DNA of 25,654 nucleotides from an uncultured Eudoraea sp. (GTDB lineage Bacteria > Bacteroidota > Bacteroidia > Flavobacteriales > Flavobacteriaceae), in the NCBI GenBank assembly GCA_905479615.1, contig CAJQNH010000237.1:1-25654 (forward strand), given 5' to 3'. This document shows, in pieces, positions 16,578 to 25,264 of this stretch; position 1 is the first letter of the stretch; each line of letters starts with the position of its first letter. The notes under the pieces are model-generated. The model was given only the letters and a program-made list of their open reading frames with translations. It ran no database searches and had not been told where the DNA came from. A program made the position numbers and the translations under genes.

Positions 16578-17906
16578 TTAAAGGTCCTTTTCCAGGAGAA
16601 AAGCATAATCACTTTCCTTAAGAATAGATAAAAAGTCATTTGTATTTAAAAGTTCAAATACAGCCTTCTGCTTATCTACAGCAAGTTGGTAATATGATTT
16701 CGAAATCAGGTATCCCACGGTATATCCCAGATCATGAGGCCTGTCATTAATTGAACCTCCATTATACAGCCATTTAGAATTGTCATCAGAAAATAAATCA
16801 TTTTTTAGGTCATTCATAATTCTCTGCTCATTTTCTTCATCTCTAAGATAAATAAGATTGGAATTCTTTAATTCTTCCCCCGAACACAATTCCACCAGAA
16901 AATCACATACACCTTCACTAATAACCTGGGCAAGCACAGTTTCATTATTTTCAGTATCCTGATAATTTTGTTGAAAGTGCATTAATTCATGTATGGTAAG
17001 TCCCGGAAGGTCTGAAATCTTCATGATAGCTTCTTTTTGCCAACTGGTCAAGCCTGCAGTAGGCATTGCGTCAGATCTACCATACATATCACCTCCAACA
17101 AACATTCCCATTTCAGTTGCTGTTCCGCCAGAGTTTAAAATACCCGGTACCACATATACTTTTGGAAAAACGGCTTTTGGGTAAATATTTTTAAAACTTC
17201 GCATCCATCCGGTTGTTTTCGATTTTAATGAGTTTATGCTATCCGCATTAAACTGATTTTTTAAGTAATGGAAGTAGTCGGGTGAGGCATTAATCATTTG
17301 TCCATACATATTGTTCAAATTTATGTAACGCACTACATAAAAATCACGCAACTCTCTTGGTCCTTTAAAAATAAATTCTTTAAAGATATCTTTGGCATTG
17401 GCTGTATCTTTTGCAGCTCGCTCAAAATAGTCCCAAAAAAGGGTCATTGAACCTATTTCCAGACTGTAATGAGAAACATCCTGAAGCTGCAGTCTTATGG
17501 AGTCTAATCTTATTTGAAGGTCTTGCCATAAAAGTGTATCCTTATAATGTTGTACACCATGTAGTTTGGAGATTATTTTTGGGTTGGCCATGCCATTATC
17601 AATAGCCTTATGCAATAAAATAGCTACAGAATCTGATTGCCCGGCCTGAGCATATAACGAGGCCGCTTCTACGTATAATTCTGAAGAATTCAAATCTCTA
17701 TTGGCGTTTACCAATTTATATGCAAAAGTATTGTATGCCCCAGTACTGTCCAGTTGCTCATAATCTTCATAAAGCTGGTTTAAATCGGGTAAATAAAGCC
17801 GGTTTAGTGCTTCTTTGTCTGTTTCTTTTCCAAGTTCGCAGGAATTCAAAAAAGGTGTGAGTAAAATGATGAAGATAAAGACTCGGGGAATGTTTCTTCT
17901 ATTCAT
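16578..17906 (-). CDS. DUF2268/GldB-like predicted Zn-dependent protease, lipoprotein
   Basis: I use the ATG at 17906, giving 442 residues with a lipoprotein signal ending in LNSC (Cys23). An ATG 14 codons upstream would extend into the end of the M28 gene. Residues about 75-110 look like one or two TPR-type helices (EAASLYAQAGQSDSVAILL). The C-terminal half carries a gluzincin-type zinc motif, HELMH at 306-310, and a likely third ligand Glu331 (ISEGVCDFLVEL). This fits the predicted Zn-protease family DUF2268, which is distantly related to the gliding lipoprotein GldB. The start is only 10 bases from the M28 stop, so the two genes form an operon and probably act on related peptide substrates. 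Proteolytic activity is inferred from the motif, not shown. Confidence 0.75.
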   Translation of the reverse strand: MNRRNIPRVFIFIILLTPFLNSCELGKETDKEALNRLYLPDLNQLYEDYEQLDSTGAYNTFAYKLVNANRDLNSSELYVEAASLYAQAGQSDSVAILLHKAIDNGMANPKIISKLHGVQHYKDTLLWQDLQIRLDSIRLQLQDVSHYSLEIGSMTLFWDYFERAAKDTANAKDIFKEFIFKGPRELRDFYVVRYINLNNMYGQMINASPDYFHYLKNQFNADSINSLKSKTTGWMRSFKNIYPKAVFPKVYVVPGILNSGGTATEMGMFVGGDMYGRSDAMPTAGLTSWQKEAIMKISDLPGLTIHELMHFQQNYQDTENNETVLAQVISEGVCDFLVELCSGEELKNSNLIYLRDEENEQRIMNDLKNDLFSDDNSKWLYNGGSINDRPHDLGYTVGYLISKSYYQLAVDKQKAVFELLNTNDFLSILKESDYAFLLEKDL

Positions 17907-17916
17907 GATATTTTTG

Positions 17917-19251
17917 TTATTCTCTAAAAACTCGATTTGGAAATACAATTATACTTTCATGTCCATTTGCTCCTACAGCCGCAATACCAAAAAAGGAATT
18001 ATCGATGACTATTCCATCTAATGTAAAGGAATTAATATCTCCAACATAACGGCTGTGATCCCATGTAGGTGACGTGGTATCACGCCAGTAAATTTTGTAT
18101 CCGGTGGCTCCTTCAGACTTGCTCCATTTTAATTTTACCGAAGCTTGTACTATACCTCCTATTTGTATTTCCTCCGGGGCAGGAGGTGCAGAGGCAATTG
18201 ACGCTAAATTTATCGCATTAACTGCCGTTAGTTTTTTCGCATACTCAAAATTTACATGTTCCAATACATCGCCGTAGGCTATTCCATTTTCCATTCTGAT
18301 ATCCTGATGTTGCTGGGTATAATTTTCGTGGGCTTCCATGATCCGGATACCTGCAAAGCCAGCATCATTAAATGGTCTGTGGTGTCCTCCTCTACCAAAA
18401 CGATCCAGCCTGTAAATTAGTATTGGATTCATTTCCGGCATATACATTTTAGTTGTTTTATAAACGTATCTAGCTAATTGCCGGGAAATTCCATCTACTT
18501 CTCCACCATAGAATCTTCTTGCTTTACGCTGCTGTTCTGTTTCTGTAGGAGGCACGGGTTCTGAAAAAATTCTAAAATCGCGATTGCTCACTACCCCGTC
18601 TACCCCGCTGATATTCCCAATCATATCATTGTTCAATATTCCCAAAATTTCCCATCCTTTTTGTTTGGCATAAGCTGCAAGACCTTTTCCTCCGAATAGT
18701 CCCTGCTCTTCACCCGATAATCCTACATAAATAATACTACTCTCAAAATTGTATTTACTTAGTACTCTGGCGGCTTCAATGGCACCGGCCATACCACTGG
18801 CATTGTCATTTGCTCCAGGGGAATCTGAGGTAAAATTGGTTGGATCACTAACCCTGGAATCAATATCCCCACTCATAATAATAAACTTATTAGGGTACTT
18901 ACTGCCGCGTTGGATAGCCACAACATTTACGACCCAAACATCGTGGACAATACGTTCGTTCTCACCTTCTTTTACTAAATCTCTTTGGTAAAACACTTCC
19001 AGACACTTATTACAACTATCGGAGATTTTTTCAAACTCACTTTTTATCCAACGTCTTGCTGCGCCAATTCCCCTAGTCGCTGAGGTTGTATCACTTAGTG
19101 TATGTCTGGTACCAAAGTTCGTTAGCGTTGTCACATCATTTTTTATACGCTCAGATGACACATTATCAATGATGTCATATAAACGGGGATCGCTTTGAGA
19201 ATAGGTGAGTGTTGACAATAGTATTAATAATAGAGTAGAATATTTTTTCAT
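17917..19251 (-). CDS. M28 family peptidase with C-terminal fibronectin III-like domain, exported
   Basis: The 444-residue protein has a signal peptide (MKKYSTLLLILLSTLTYSQS) and is probably secreted or periplasmic. The peptidase domain (about 25-345) follows the M28 zinc aminopeptidase pattern: Asp149 (PGANDNASG, bridging), Glu181 and Glu182 (GLSGEEQG), Asp209 (LNNDMIG) and His290/His291 (GHHRPFNDAGF). The first ligand, normally His in an H-x-D motif, is Asp129 here (GDID, with the usual Asp131 kept). Residues about 353-440 resemble a fibronectin III domain (VKLKWSKSEGATGYKIYWRD). A Cys pair at 80 and 83 may form a disulfide. It is the first gene of a two-gene operon with the DUF2268 protein, and a good candidate promoter lies upstream. 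Confidence 0.88.
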   Translation of the reverse strand: MKKYSTLLLILLSTLTYSQSDPRLYDIIDNVSSERIKNDVTTLTNFGTRHTLSDTTSATRGIGAARRWIKSEFEKISDSCNKCLEVFYQRDLVKEGENERIVHDVWVVNVVAIQRGSKYPNKFIIMSGDIDSRVSDPTNFTSDSPGANDNASGMAGAIEAARVLSKYNFESSIIYVGLSGEEQGLFGGKGLAAYAKQKGWEILGILNNDMIGNISGVDGVVSNRDFRIFSEPVPPTETEQQRKARRFYGGEVDGISRQLARYVYKTTKMYMPEMNPILIYRLDRFGRGGHHRPFNDAGFAGIRIMEAHENYTQQHQDIRMENGIAYGDVLEHVNFEYAKKLTAVNAINLASIASAPPAPEEIQIGGIVQASVKLKWSKSEGATGYKIYWRDTTSPTWDHSRYVGDINSFTLDGIVIDNSFFGIAAVGANGHESIIVFPNRVFRE

Positions 19252-19293
19252 AAACTATAAAATTTGTGAGGGATTTGTTTCTAATTAATTTAA

Positions 19294-19327
19294 CAAAAAT
19301 ACAACTAGGATCAGGAATTTTTACAAA
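19294..19327 (-). promoter_or_regulatory. Bacteroidota-type promoter of the M28/DUF2268 operon
   Basis: On the minus strand TTTG (complement of 19324-19327) is followed after 22 bases by TATTTTTG (complement of 19294-19301), an exact match to TTTG-n-TAnnTTTG within the known spacing range. The -7 box ends 42 bases before the ATG at 19251. This is the clearest two-part promoter in the window. Confidence 0.5.
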
Positions 19328-19461
19328 TTGGATAACCTAATAATGTTAAATCTAAAAGTCACTTAGTAAAGATACTTTTGAATTTTAATCTAAAACTACA
19401 TTAAGAATAGGTTTAAATGTAAGAGTCAGTTTTATCAGATTGTTAATATTTTATTATTACT

Positions 19462-19493
19462 ATAGTATCATTACTTAATGCCAAGTAAACTAT
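19462..19493 (-). terminator. Imperfect hairpin downstream of the trehalose synthase gene
   Basis: TTACTT (19471-19476) pairs with AAGTAA (19483-19488) around a 6-base loop, and outer ATAGT (19462-19466) pairs with ACTAT (19489-19493) across a 4-base bulge. It lies about 25 bases after the stop of the minus-strand gene ending at 19516. The stem is AT-only and no clean T-run follows, so its role as a terminator is weak. Confidence 0.25.
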
Positions 19494-19515
19494 GACTTAA
19501 ATAGTATACTTAACA

Positions 19516-21720
19516 CTAAATAAATTTTTTCAATAAGTTCCGCACTAGCGATACACTTTCAATATAATATTTAGCCTGAGTGTTTTGCATCCCTACCTTT
19601 ACGGTCACGGCCTCTTCAGGTAGTTCCTGAAACATAAATTCATCTGTCCAATCATCCCCAATGGCAAAAATAAAGTCATAATCCTTCTGCGCCAGCACTC
19701 GCATTGCTGCTCTGCCTTTGTTAACATTACTACTCTTAATTTCCATTACTTTGTTGCCATTTAAAACGCTAATATCATCATTACCAATAAGACTCGTAAG
19801 TACCGTATTCAATTCGGTTGCCCTGTTGACACCAAAGTCGGGATCTGTATTTCTGTAATGCCAGGCAAGGGAATAATTTTTTTCTTCTATAAAGGAACCA
19901 GGGGTTCTGTCTACAAATGATTCCAATACCGGATATATTTTTTCCATCCAATCTTTTTTGACATTTTCCAGCATTCTAAATTCTTCACCTTGTTCTGAAA
20001 TCCAAACCCCATGCTCTACTATCATATTATATTTTTTGGGCAAAAACCAGCGGGTAAAAGTTTCTTTATCTCGTCCGCTTATCAAATAGATATCGTTGCC
20101 TTCCTTTTCGCATAATTGGTCTAGCAAATTATATAACTCTTTATCCGGACTTGCTTTTTGCGGATCAATTTTAAAACCGGTTAATGTACCATCATAGTCG
20201 ATAAAAAAAAGCTTCTTTTTAGCTTTGTGGTAATCTTGAAGCACTCCTTTTAAAAGGGTTTCAGTAAGACGTTTTGAAACATTGGCCGTATCCCGGTCTT
20301 TTTGGCTCTGTAGTGAGTTCATAAAATCATTGGCCCATTTCTCCACATTATAGCGCTCAAGCCGCTTTTGAAGTATCGTATTTCTTCTTTGTTGTTCTAA
20401 TGCAGGCATATTTATAGCCATGAATAAGGCATCTGCAATCTGTTCAAAATTATTTGGATTAATAAGTAAAGCTTCATTCATTTCATTAGCAGAACCTGCC
20501 ATTTCACTCAAAATAAGAACCCCGCTTTTATCTGTTCTTGTTGCAATATATTCTTTGGCAACCAAATTCATTCCATCCCGGATGGGTGTCAACCAGGCAA
20601 TATCACTTGAGGTATATAAATCGATTAAGTTTTCAAAAGGAAGTGATCTGTAAAAATACCAGATTGGCGTCCAGCTAACCGTTGATAATTCACCATTAAT
20701 ACGTCCTACAAGTTCATCAATCTCCTTTTTTAAAAGTTGATACTGAGGTACATTGGAACGGGAAGGGACCGCTAGAATTATAAGCCTGATTTTTTCTTTG
20801 TATTCGGGGTATTTATCAAGAAAGTACTTAAATGCATGTAAACGTTTGGCTATACCTTTGCTATAATCCAGACGATCAATAGACAAAATTAACTTCGCAT
20901 CGGGACTTGATTTTTTATGAAGATCGAGCCTTTTTTGTAAATCAGATTGCTGATCTACACTATTCTGTTGATGTGTTTTGGCTGCCTCACTAAATTTTTC
21001 ATAGTCAATTCCCATGGGAAAGGAATCGACCTTAACAAGCCTGTTATCCACATAAATATCATTATAACTGACTTCTGCACCCAATAACCTTCGTACGGAA
21101 CTTAAAAAGTGACGTTCATAATCATAAGTATGGAATCCTATTAAATCTGAACCAAGCAAACCTTCCAGAACCTCTTCACGCCAAGGTAATGTCCGGAAAA
21201 TCTCGTATGATGGAAAAGGGATATGCAGGAAGAATCCAATTGACAAATTGGGACGCTTTTCTCTAACCATTTTTGGTACCAGCATCAATTGGTAATCATG
21301 TATCCATATTGTATCATCTTCACCAGCCTTTTCCAAAATGGCATTGGCAAATTTTTGATTGACGGCCTTGTATGTCAGCCAGCTATCTAGTTCAAATTCA
21401 GCATATTCTAAAAAATAGTGAAATAAAGGCCAGATCGTACGATTACTGAATCCAAAATAAAATCCGTTAACCTCCTCCTCATTGAGGCTAACCTTGGAAG
21501 AACCATGTTCTGCAAGTGCTTTATCTATTTTAGCGGTCAGTTCTTTTGGAATTTCTTCATCGGTAAGGCCGCTCCATCCAATCCAAAGACTGTCTCCCCC
21601 CGAATGCACAGATTTCATTCCAGTGGCCAAGCCTCCCACACTTGGTATTGCATTAATGCTTCCATTGCCAATTTCCAATTGAACAGGCAGTCTATTTGAG
21701 ATTATGATAGTTTTGCTCAC
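19516..21720 (-). CDS. Bifunctional trehalose-6-phosphate synthase / trehalose-phosphatase
   Basis: This cytoplasmic fusion makes trehalose from UDP-glucose and glucose-6-phosphate in two steps. Residues about 1-470 are the GT20 synthase (OtsA type), starting with the typical IIISNRLPV and containing Arg283 and Lys288 in SIDRLDYSKGI and the donor-site loop RDGMNLVAKEY (381-391). Residues about 500-734 are the HAD phosphatase (OtsB type) with nucleophile Asp508 and Asp510 in DYDGTL, SGR at 548-550, Lys668 and GDDWTDE (688-694). All key residues are present, so both activities are expected. The start codon is GTG (21720-21718), and the position is fixed by the conserved N-terminus. It is divergent from the GH15 gene across 102 bases, which suggests shared control of trehalose or glucan metabolism. 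Confidence 0.95.
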   Translation of the reverse strand: MSKTIIISNRLPVQLEIGNGSINAIPSVGGLATGMKSVHSGGDSLWIGWSGLTDEEIPKELTAKIDKALAEHGSSKVSLNEEEVNGFYFGFSNRTIWPLFHYFLEYAEFELDSWLTYKAVNQKFANAILEKAGEDDTIWIHDYQLMLVPKMVREKRPNLSIGFFLHIPFPSYEIFRTLPWREEVLEGLLGSDLIGFHTYDYERHFLSSVRRLLGAEVSYNDIYVDNRLVKVDSFPMGIDYEKFSEAAKTHQQNSVDQQSDLQKRLDLHKKSSPDAKLILSIDRLDYSKGIAKRLHAFKYFLDKYPEYKEKIRLIILAVPSRSNVPQYQLLKKEIDELVGRINGELSTVSWTPIWYFYRSLPFENLIDLYTSSDIAWLTPIRDGMNLVAKEYIATRTDKSGVLILSEMAGSANEMNEALLINPNNFEQIADALFMAINMPALEQQRRNTILQKRLERYNVEKWANDFMNSLQSQKDRDTANVSKRLTETLLKGVLQDYHKAKKKLFFIDYDGTLTGFKIDPQKASPDKELYNLLDQLCEKEGNDIYLISGRDKETFTRWFLPKKYNMIVEHGVWISEQGEEFRMLENVKKDWMEKIYPVLESFVDRTPGSFIEEKNYSLAWHYRNTDPDFGVNRATELNTVLTSLIGNDDISVLNGNKVMEIKSSNVNKGRAAMRVLAQKDYDFIFAIGDDWTDEFMFQELPEEAVTVKVGMQNTQAKYYIESVSLVRNLLKKFI

Positions 21721-21822
21721 GTATTATCTAAAATTAAGGAGTATTGATTTTTATTTTTCTAAATTTCGACAAATTGCAGTGCAATAACAATTATTAAGCA
21801 ACTTTTAGCGGATAATTCAAAT

Positions 21823-23622
21823 ATGGATAATTTAAATTATGGTATTATCGGAAATTGCAGGAGTGCAGCATTAATTTCCAAAACTGGCTCCCTGGAATGG
21901 TGTTGTTTACCTGAGTTTGATTCCTCATCAGTTTTTGCAAAGATACTTGATGAAAAAATTGGTGGAAGTTTTGAAATTCATGTTTCCTCGGAGTATTCAA
22001 TAAGCCAGAGATATAAGAAAAATACGGCTATCCTGATTACCAGATTTTCTGATGGCGAAAATACGTTTGAACTGCATGATTTTATGCCAAGGTACTATGC
22101 GGAAAACGGGAATTATCATGCACCACCAGAATTAGCACGCCATGTAAGACATATAAAAGGGAAACCCAGATTTAAAGTACTCTATAACCCCAAGCTGGAG
22201 TATGCAATGGGGGAGACCAGGTCTTATGTGAAAAAAAACTTCATTGTTAGTCTTACAGATAACCAAAAATTTGATACAATCTTTTTATATACTTCATTCA
22301 ACAAAAATGCGGTACTGGAGGGACGTGAGCTCGAAGTCACCAAAAACGGATACTTTTTATTGGGCTATAACGAAAAGATATTACAGCCCAATTCGAGAAA
22401 AATATATTTAGATCTTGAAAACACCAAAGTTTATTGGTTGAACTGGACCAATAGAACGCCAACATACAATCAATATAATAAGGAAATTACAAGAAGTGCC
22501 ATAACGCTCAAACTATTGAGCTACGATAAAACTGGTGCAGTGCTGGCAGCTGCCACCACATCATTACCCGAAACCATAGGTGAAGTTAGAAATTGGGATT
22601 ATCGTTTTTGCTGGATAAGGGATGCATCTATGGTCATAAAAGTTATGGCTCAATTAGGACATAAAAACGTGGCCAGGAGATATCTTCAGTTCATTATTGA
22701 TCTTATTCCGGATAAAGATGAGAAACTCCAGATAATGTACGGCATTAACAAGGAAAAAAACCTTACTGAAGAAACTCTGGATCATTTAAGCGGATATAAA
22801 GGTTCCAAACCTGTGCGCGTTGGTAATGCCGCATATGAACAAAAGCAAAATGATATTTATGGCATTCTTATGGATGTCATTCACGCTCAGTTGGTTAGAT
22901 TTAGCACCAATATAGAGAATGGGGAAGAATTATGGGGTATAACCAAAGGCATTGTCTGGATCGTGTCGAGACATTGGAAAGAGGCCGATAAAGGAATTTG
23001 GGAATTAAGGACAGAAGAAAGGCATTTTACTTTTTCTAAAGTGCTTTGTTGGGTGGCTATGGACCGGGCTATAAAAGTTGCCAGGATACTTAAGAAAACC
23101 CGGAAACTTGATAAATGGGTGAAATTAGAACAGGAAATAAAACAGGATATTTATTCAAATTCCTGGAACAGCGAGGTTAATGCATTTACCCAGTCTTATG
23201 GATCTACCCACTTGGATGCTTCCGTTTTATTGATGGAGTCTTATGGATTTATTCATGCCAAGGACCCTAAATATGTAAGCACAGTATTGGCAATAGAAAA
23301 AGAGTTAAGTAATGATGGATTACTTTACAGATATAAGAATGAGGATGATTTTGGATTACCTTCATCATCATTTACCATTTGTACATTCTGGTTTATCAAT
23401 AGCCTGTTTAAGATAGGCGAAGAAGAAAGAGCACAAAAGCTTTTCGACAAGTTATTGAGCTACAGTAATCATTTAGGGCTTTTTAGTGAAGATATTGATT
23501 TCAAAACAAAAAGGTTACTGGGGAATTTTCCACAGGCCTACTCGCATTTGGCCTTAATTGAATGTGCTATTAATTTTGCCAATAAGGCCAGTGAGGAGAA
23601 AGTTTTAGAGTCTATGCGCTAA
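21823..23622 (+). CDS. Glycoside hydrolase family 15 protein (glucoamylase or trehalase-like)
   Basis: The 599-residue cytoplasmic protein (no signal peptide) has an N-terminal trehalase-like beta domain (about 1-215, starting with NYGIIGNCRSAALISKTGS) and a GH15 (alpha/alpha)6 barrel (about 225-590). The substrate-binding motif RNWDYRFCWIRDAS is at 256-269. The likely general acid is Glu394 (GIWELR), and the likely general base is Glu555 (LFSEDID), followed by NFPQAYSHL. GH15 enzymes of this form include glucoamylases, glucodextranases and the trehalases of mycobacteria. The divergent trehalose synthase gene favours trehalose or a related alpha-glucoside as substrate. That choice is inference from context; the family assignment itself is firm. 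Confidence 0.92.
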   Translation: MDNLNYGIIGNCRSAALISKTGSLEWCCLPEFDSSSVFAKILDEKIGGSFEIHVSSEYSISQRYKKNTAILITRFSDGENTFELHDFMPRYYAENGNYHAPPELARHVRHIKGKPRFKVLYNPKLEYAMGETRSYVKKNFIVSLTDNQKFDTIFLYTSFNKNAVLEGRELEVTKNGYFLLGYNEKILQPNSRKIYLDLENTKVYWLNWTNRTPTYNQYNKEITRSAITLKLLSYDKTGAVLAAATTSLPETIGEVRNWDYRFCWIRDASMVIKVMAQLGHKNVARRYLQFIIDLIPDKDEKLQIMYGINKEKNLTEETLDHLSGYKGSKPVRVGNAAYEQKQNDIYGILMDVIHAQLVRFSTNIENGEELWGITKGIVWIVSRHWKEADKGIWELRTEERHFTFSKVLCWVAMDRAIKVARILKKTRKLDKWVKLEQEIKQDIYSNSWNSEVNAFTQSYGSTHLDASVLLMESYGFIHAKDPKYVSTVLAIEKELSNDGLLYRYKNEDDFGLPSSSFTICTFWFINSLFKIGEEERAQKLFDKLLSYSNHLGLFSEDIDFKTKRLLGNFPQAYSHLALIECAINFANKASEEKVLESMR

Positions 23623-23668
23623 GAATTAGCCAGAGATTGAAGTGCTATATGCTTTGGAGTTATATGAT

Positions 23669-25105
23669 TTATGAATTTAATAAAGGAATAGCTTTTCTTT
23701 TTATAGTATTAAGCAATTCCTTAAAGTGTTCTTCAGTAGTGAATGGATTCATTATTGTAGCCCTTAGGTAGACAATCTCTTTAATTTTTGTTTGAACAAT
23801 ATAAAACTCACCTTCTTCCAGAAGTTTTTGCCGAATGGTTGAATTAATTTTATTAAGGCTTAGGAGATTTCTCTCTTTATTGATTATTCTGAAACATATG
23901 ATATTAGACATTGGTTTTACTGCTATTTCAAATAAAGGGTCATTTTCTAAAATTTCACCAAACTTTTGTCCAAGATCATATAGTGTTGTAACGAACTCAT
24001 CAAAGATACCTTTACCATAAACTTTGAGTAAGGTATACCAATGAACACTCATCATGTATTTGGTACATTCAAAAGTTCGCTGTGCAAGATTATACCAATC
24101 TTCCTCCTTAGACTCCTGAAGTAAATAGTCTGCTTTTTGCCTAAAGGTATTATGTGAGTCCTGACCTTCCTTAAACAACAAAGCGGTTGTAATTGAGGGC
24201 ATCATCATCATTTTATGTCCATCAATAACAATAGAATCAGCCTTCTTCATACCCTTTAGCAATGATTTGTATTTTGAAGAAAATATAGCTCCGCCTCCAT
24301 GCGCCGCATCAACATGGAACCAAATTCCTTTCTCCAAAGCAAAATCCCCAACAGCATTTAGGTCGTCATAAATACCTGTGGCAGTCGAAGGCGCACTTCC
24401 CACAATAGCTATAACTTCATACCCTTCATGAATAGTCTTGTTGTAGGATTGCTCTAATAGTTCTGTTTTTAGGGCAAAACCTTCATCAACGGGTATTTTC
24501 ACAATACCTTTCTCGCCTAATCCCATGATTCGTGCAGCTCTGTCTATGCAGTAATGTGCTTCCTCCGATACCATAATGGCCAATTTATTGGAAGTGCCAT
24601 TTTCCCATACGTCAATTCCGGCTCTTTTCTTTCGGGCACTTAGAAGGGCTGTAAGATTTGCCAATGTCCCACCTGAGGTTAAAAATCCATCGGACTTTTT
24701 GTTATATCCAATTTCCAAACATAACTGTTCAATTACAACGCGCTCCATTGCAGTTGGGGCCATCCCCATTTCATAAACCCCCATACCATTATTTAGTATC
24801 CCATTTAAGAGGCTCGTCAGGCCTGTAATTGGTGCGACCGGACTTATCTGATGTCCCATATAATGAGGATGATGCAGGTGTATGCTACGTTTTAATACTT
24901 CATTATTCAGATCGGAAGATTGTCCATTTAAAAGGAAGTTGTTCCAGAATTGGTATTCTTCCGAAGGCTTCTCCCAATTGATAACTTTTGATGAAGATTT
25001 ATTCATTGATTTATCAAGATGCTCAGCCAGAAGATCAATTAATTGATGCCCGTTTTGTCTAAAATCCTCCGGCGAATATGCAGCCTTTAAAAGTTGTTTG
25101 CCCAT
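23669..25105 (-). CDS. Pyridoxal-phosphate-dependent decarboxylase (group II, aromatic/diaminobutyrate type)
   Basis: The 478-residue cytoplasmic protein is a fold-type I PLP enzyme of the group II amino-acid decarboxylase family. The PLP lysine is Lys298 in IDGHKMMMMPS. Asp266 (FHVDAAHGGG) should bind the pyridine nitrogen, His184 (SEEAHY) should stack on the ring, and SGGTLANL (144-151) should hold the phosphate. The N-terminal HHPHYMGHQ stretch is also typical. The substrate cannot be assigned: aromatic amino acids, 2,4-diaminobutyrate, glutamate and cysteine sulfinate decarboxylases share these features. It converges on the GH15 gene with 46 bases between stops and no visible terminator. 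It is divergent from the M49 gene, and there is no evident pathway partner next to it. Confidence 0.9.
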   Translation of the reverse strand: MGKQLLKAAYSPEDFRQNGHQLIDLLAEHLDKSMNKSSSKVINWEKPSEEYQFWNNFLLNGQSSDLNNEVLKRSIHLHHPHYMGHQISPVAPITGLTSLLNGILNNGMGVYEMGMAPTAMERVVIEQLCLEIGYNKKSDGFLTSGGTLANLTALLSARKKRAGIDVWENGTSNKLAIMVSEEAHYCIDRAARIMGLGEKGIVKIPVDEGFALKTELLEQSYNKTIHEGYEVIAIVGSAPSTATGIYDDLNAVGDFALEKGIWFHVDAAHGGGAIFSSKYKSLLKGMKKADSIVIDGHKMMMMPSITTALLFKEGQDSHNTFRQKADYLLQESKEEDWYNLAQRTFECTKYMMSVHWYTLLKVYGKGIFDEFVTTLYDLGQKFGEILENDPLFEIAVKPMSNIICFRIINKERNLLSLNKINSTIRQKLLEEGEFYIVQTKIKEIVYLRATIMNPFTTEEHFKELLNTIKRKAIPLLNS

Positions 25106-25230
25106 ACCTTAAAATTAGAAAGTTAGCTTGTCTTAAGCAAGACTTACTTTTTTAATTGACAAGTTAAGAAAAAGGATATCAGACAATAAAACTTATGTCT
25201 AACAAGTATCGCAAATCACTAATGTTTCGC

Positions 25231-25238
25231 TAAATTTG
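25231..25238 (+). promoter_or_regulatory. Candidate -7 element of the M49 peptidase gene
   Basis: TAAATTTG at 25231-25238 matches TAnnTTTG exactly and ends 27 bases before the ATG at 25265. No clear TTTG is seen at the usual upstream distance, so the promoter is only half supported. Confidence 0.35.
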
Positions 25239-25264
25239 TAGCTTTAATTAAAAGGTATAAAATC

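Noticed and set aside
25118..25143. TAACTTTC box and GTCTT/AAGAC hairpin upstream of the decarboxylase
   Set aside because: The box is only 12 bases from the ATG, too near for a usual leader, and the hairpin stem is five bases long. Similar boxes before sodC and the hydrolase-OsmC gene differ in spacing, so a shared regulon is not supported.
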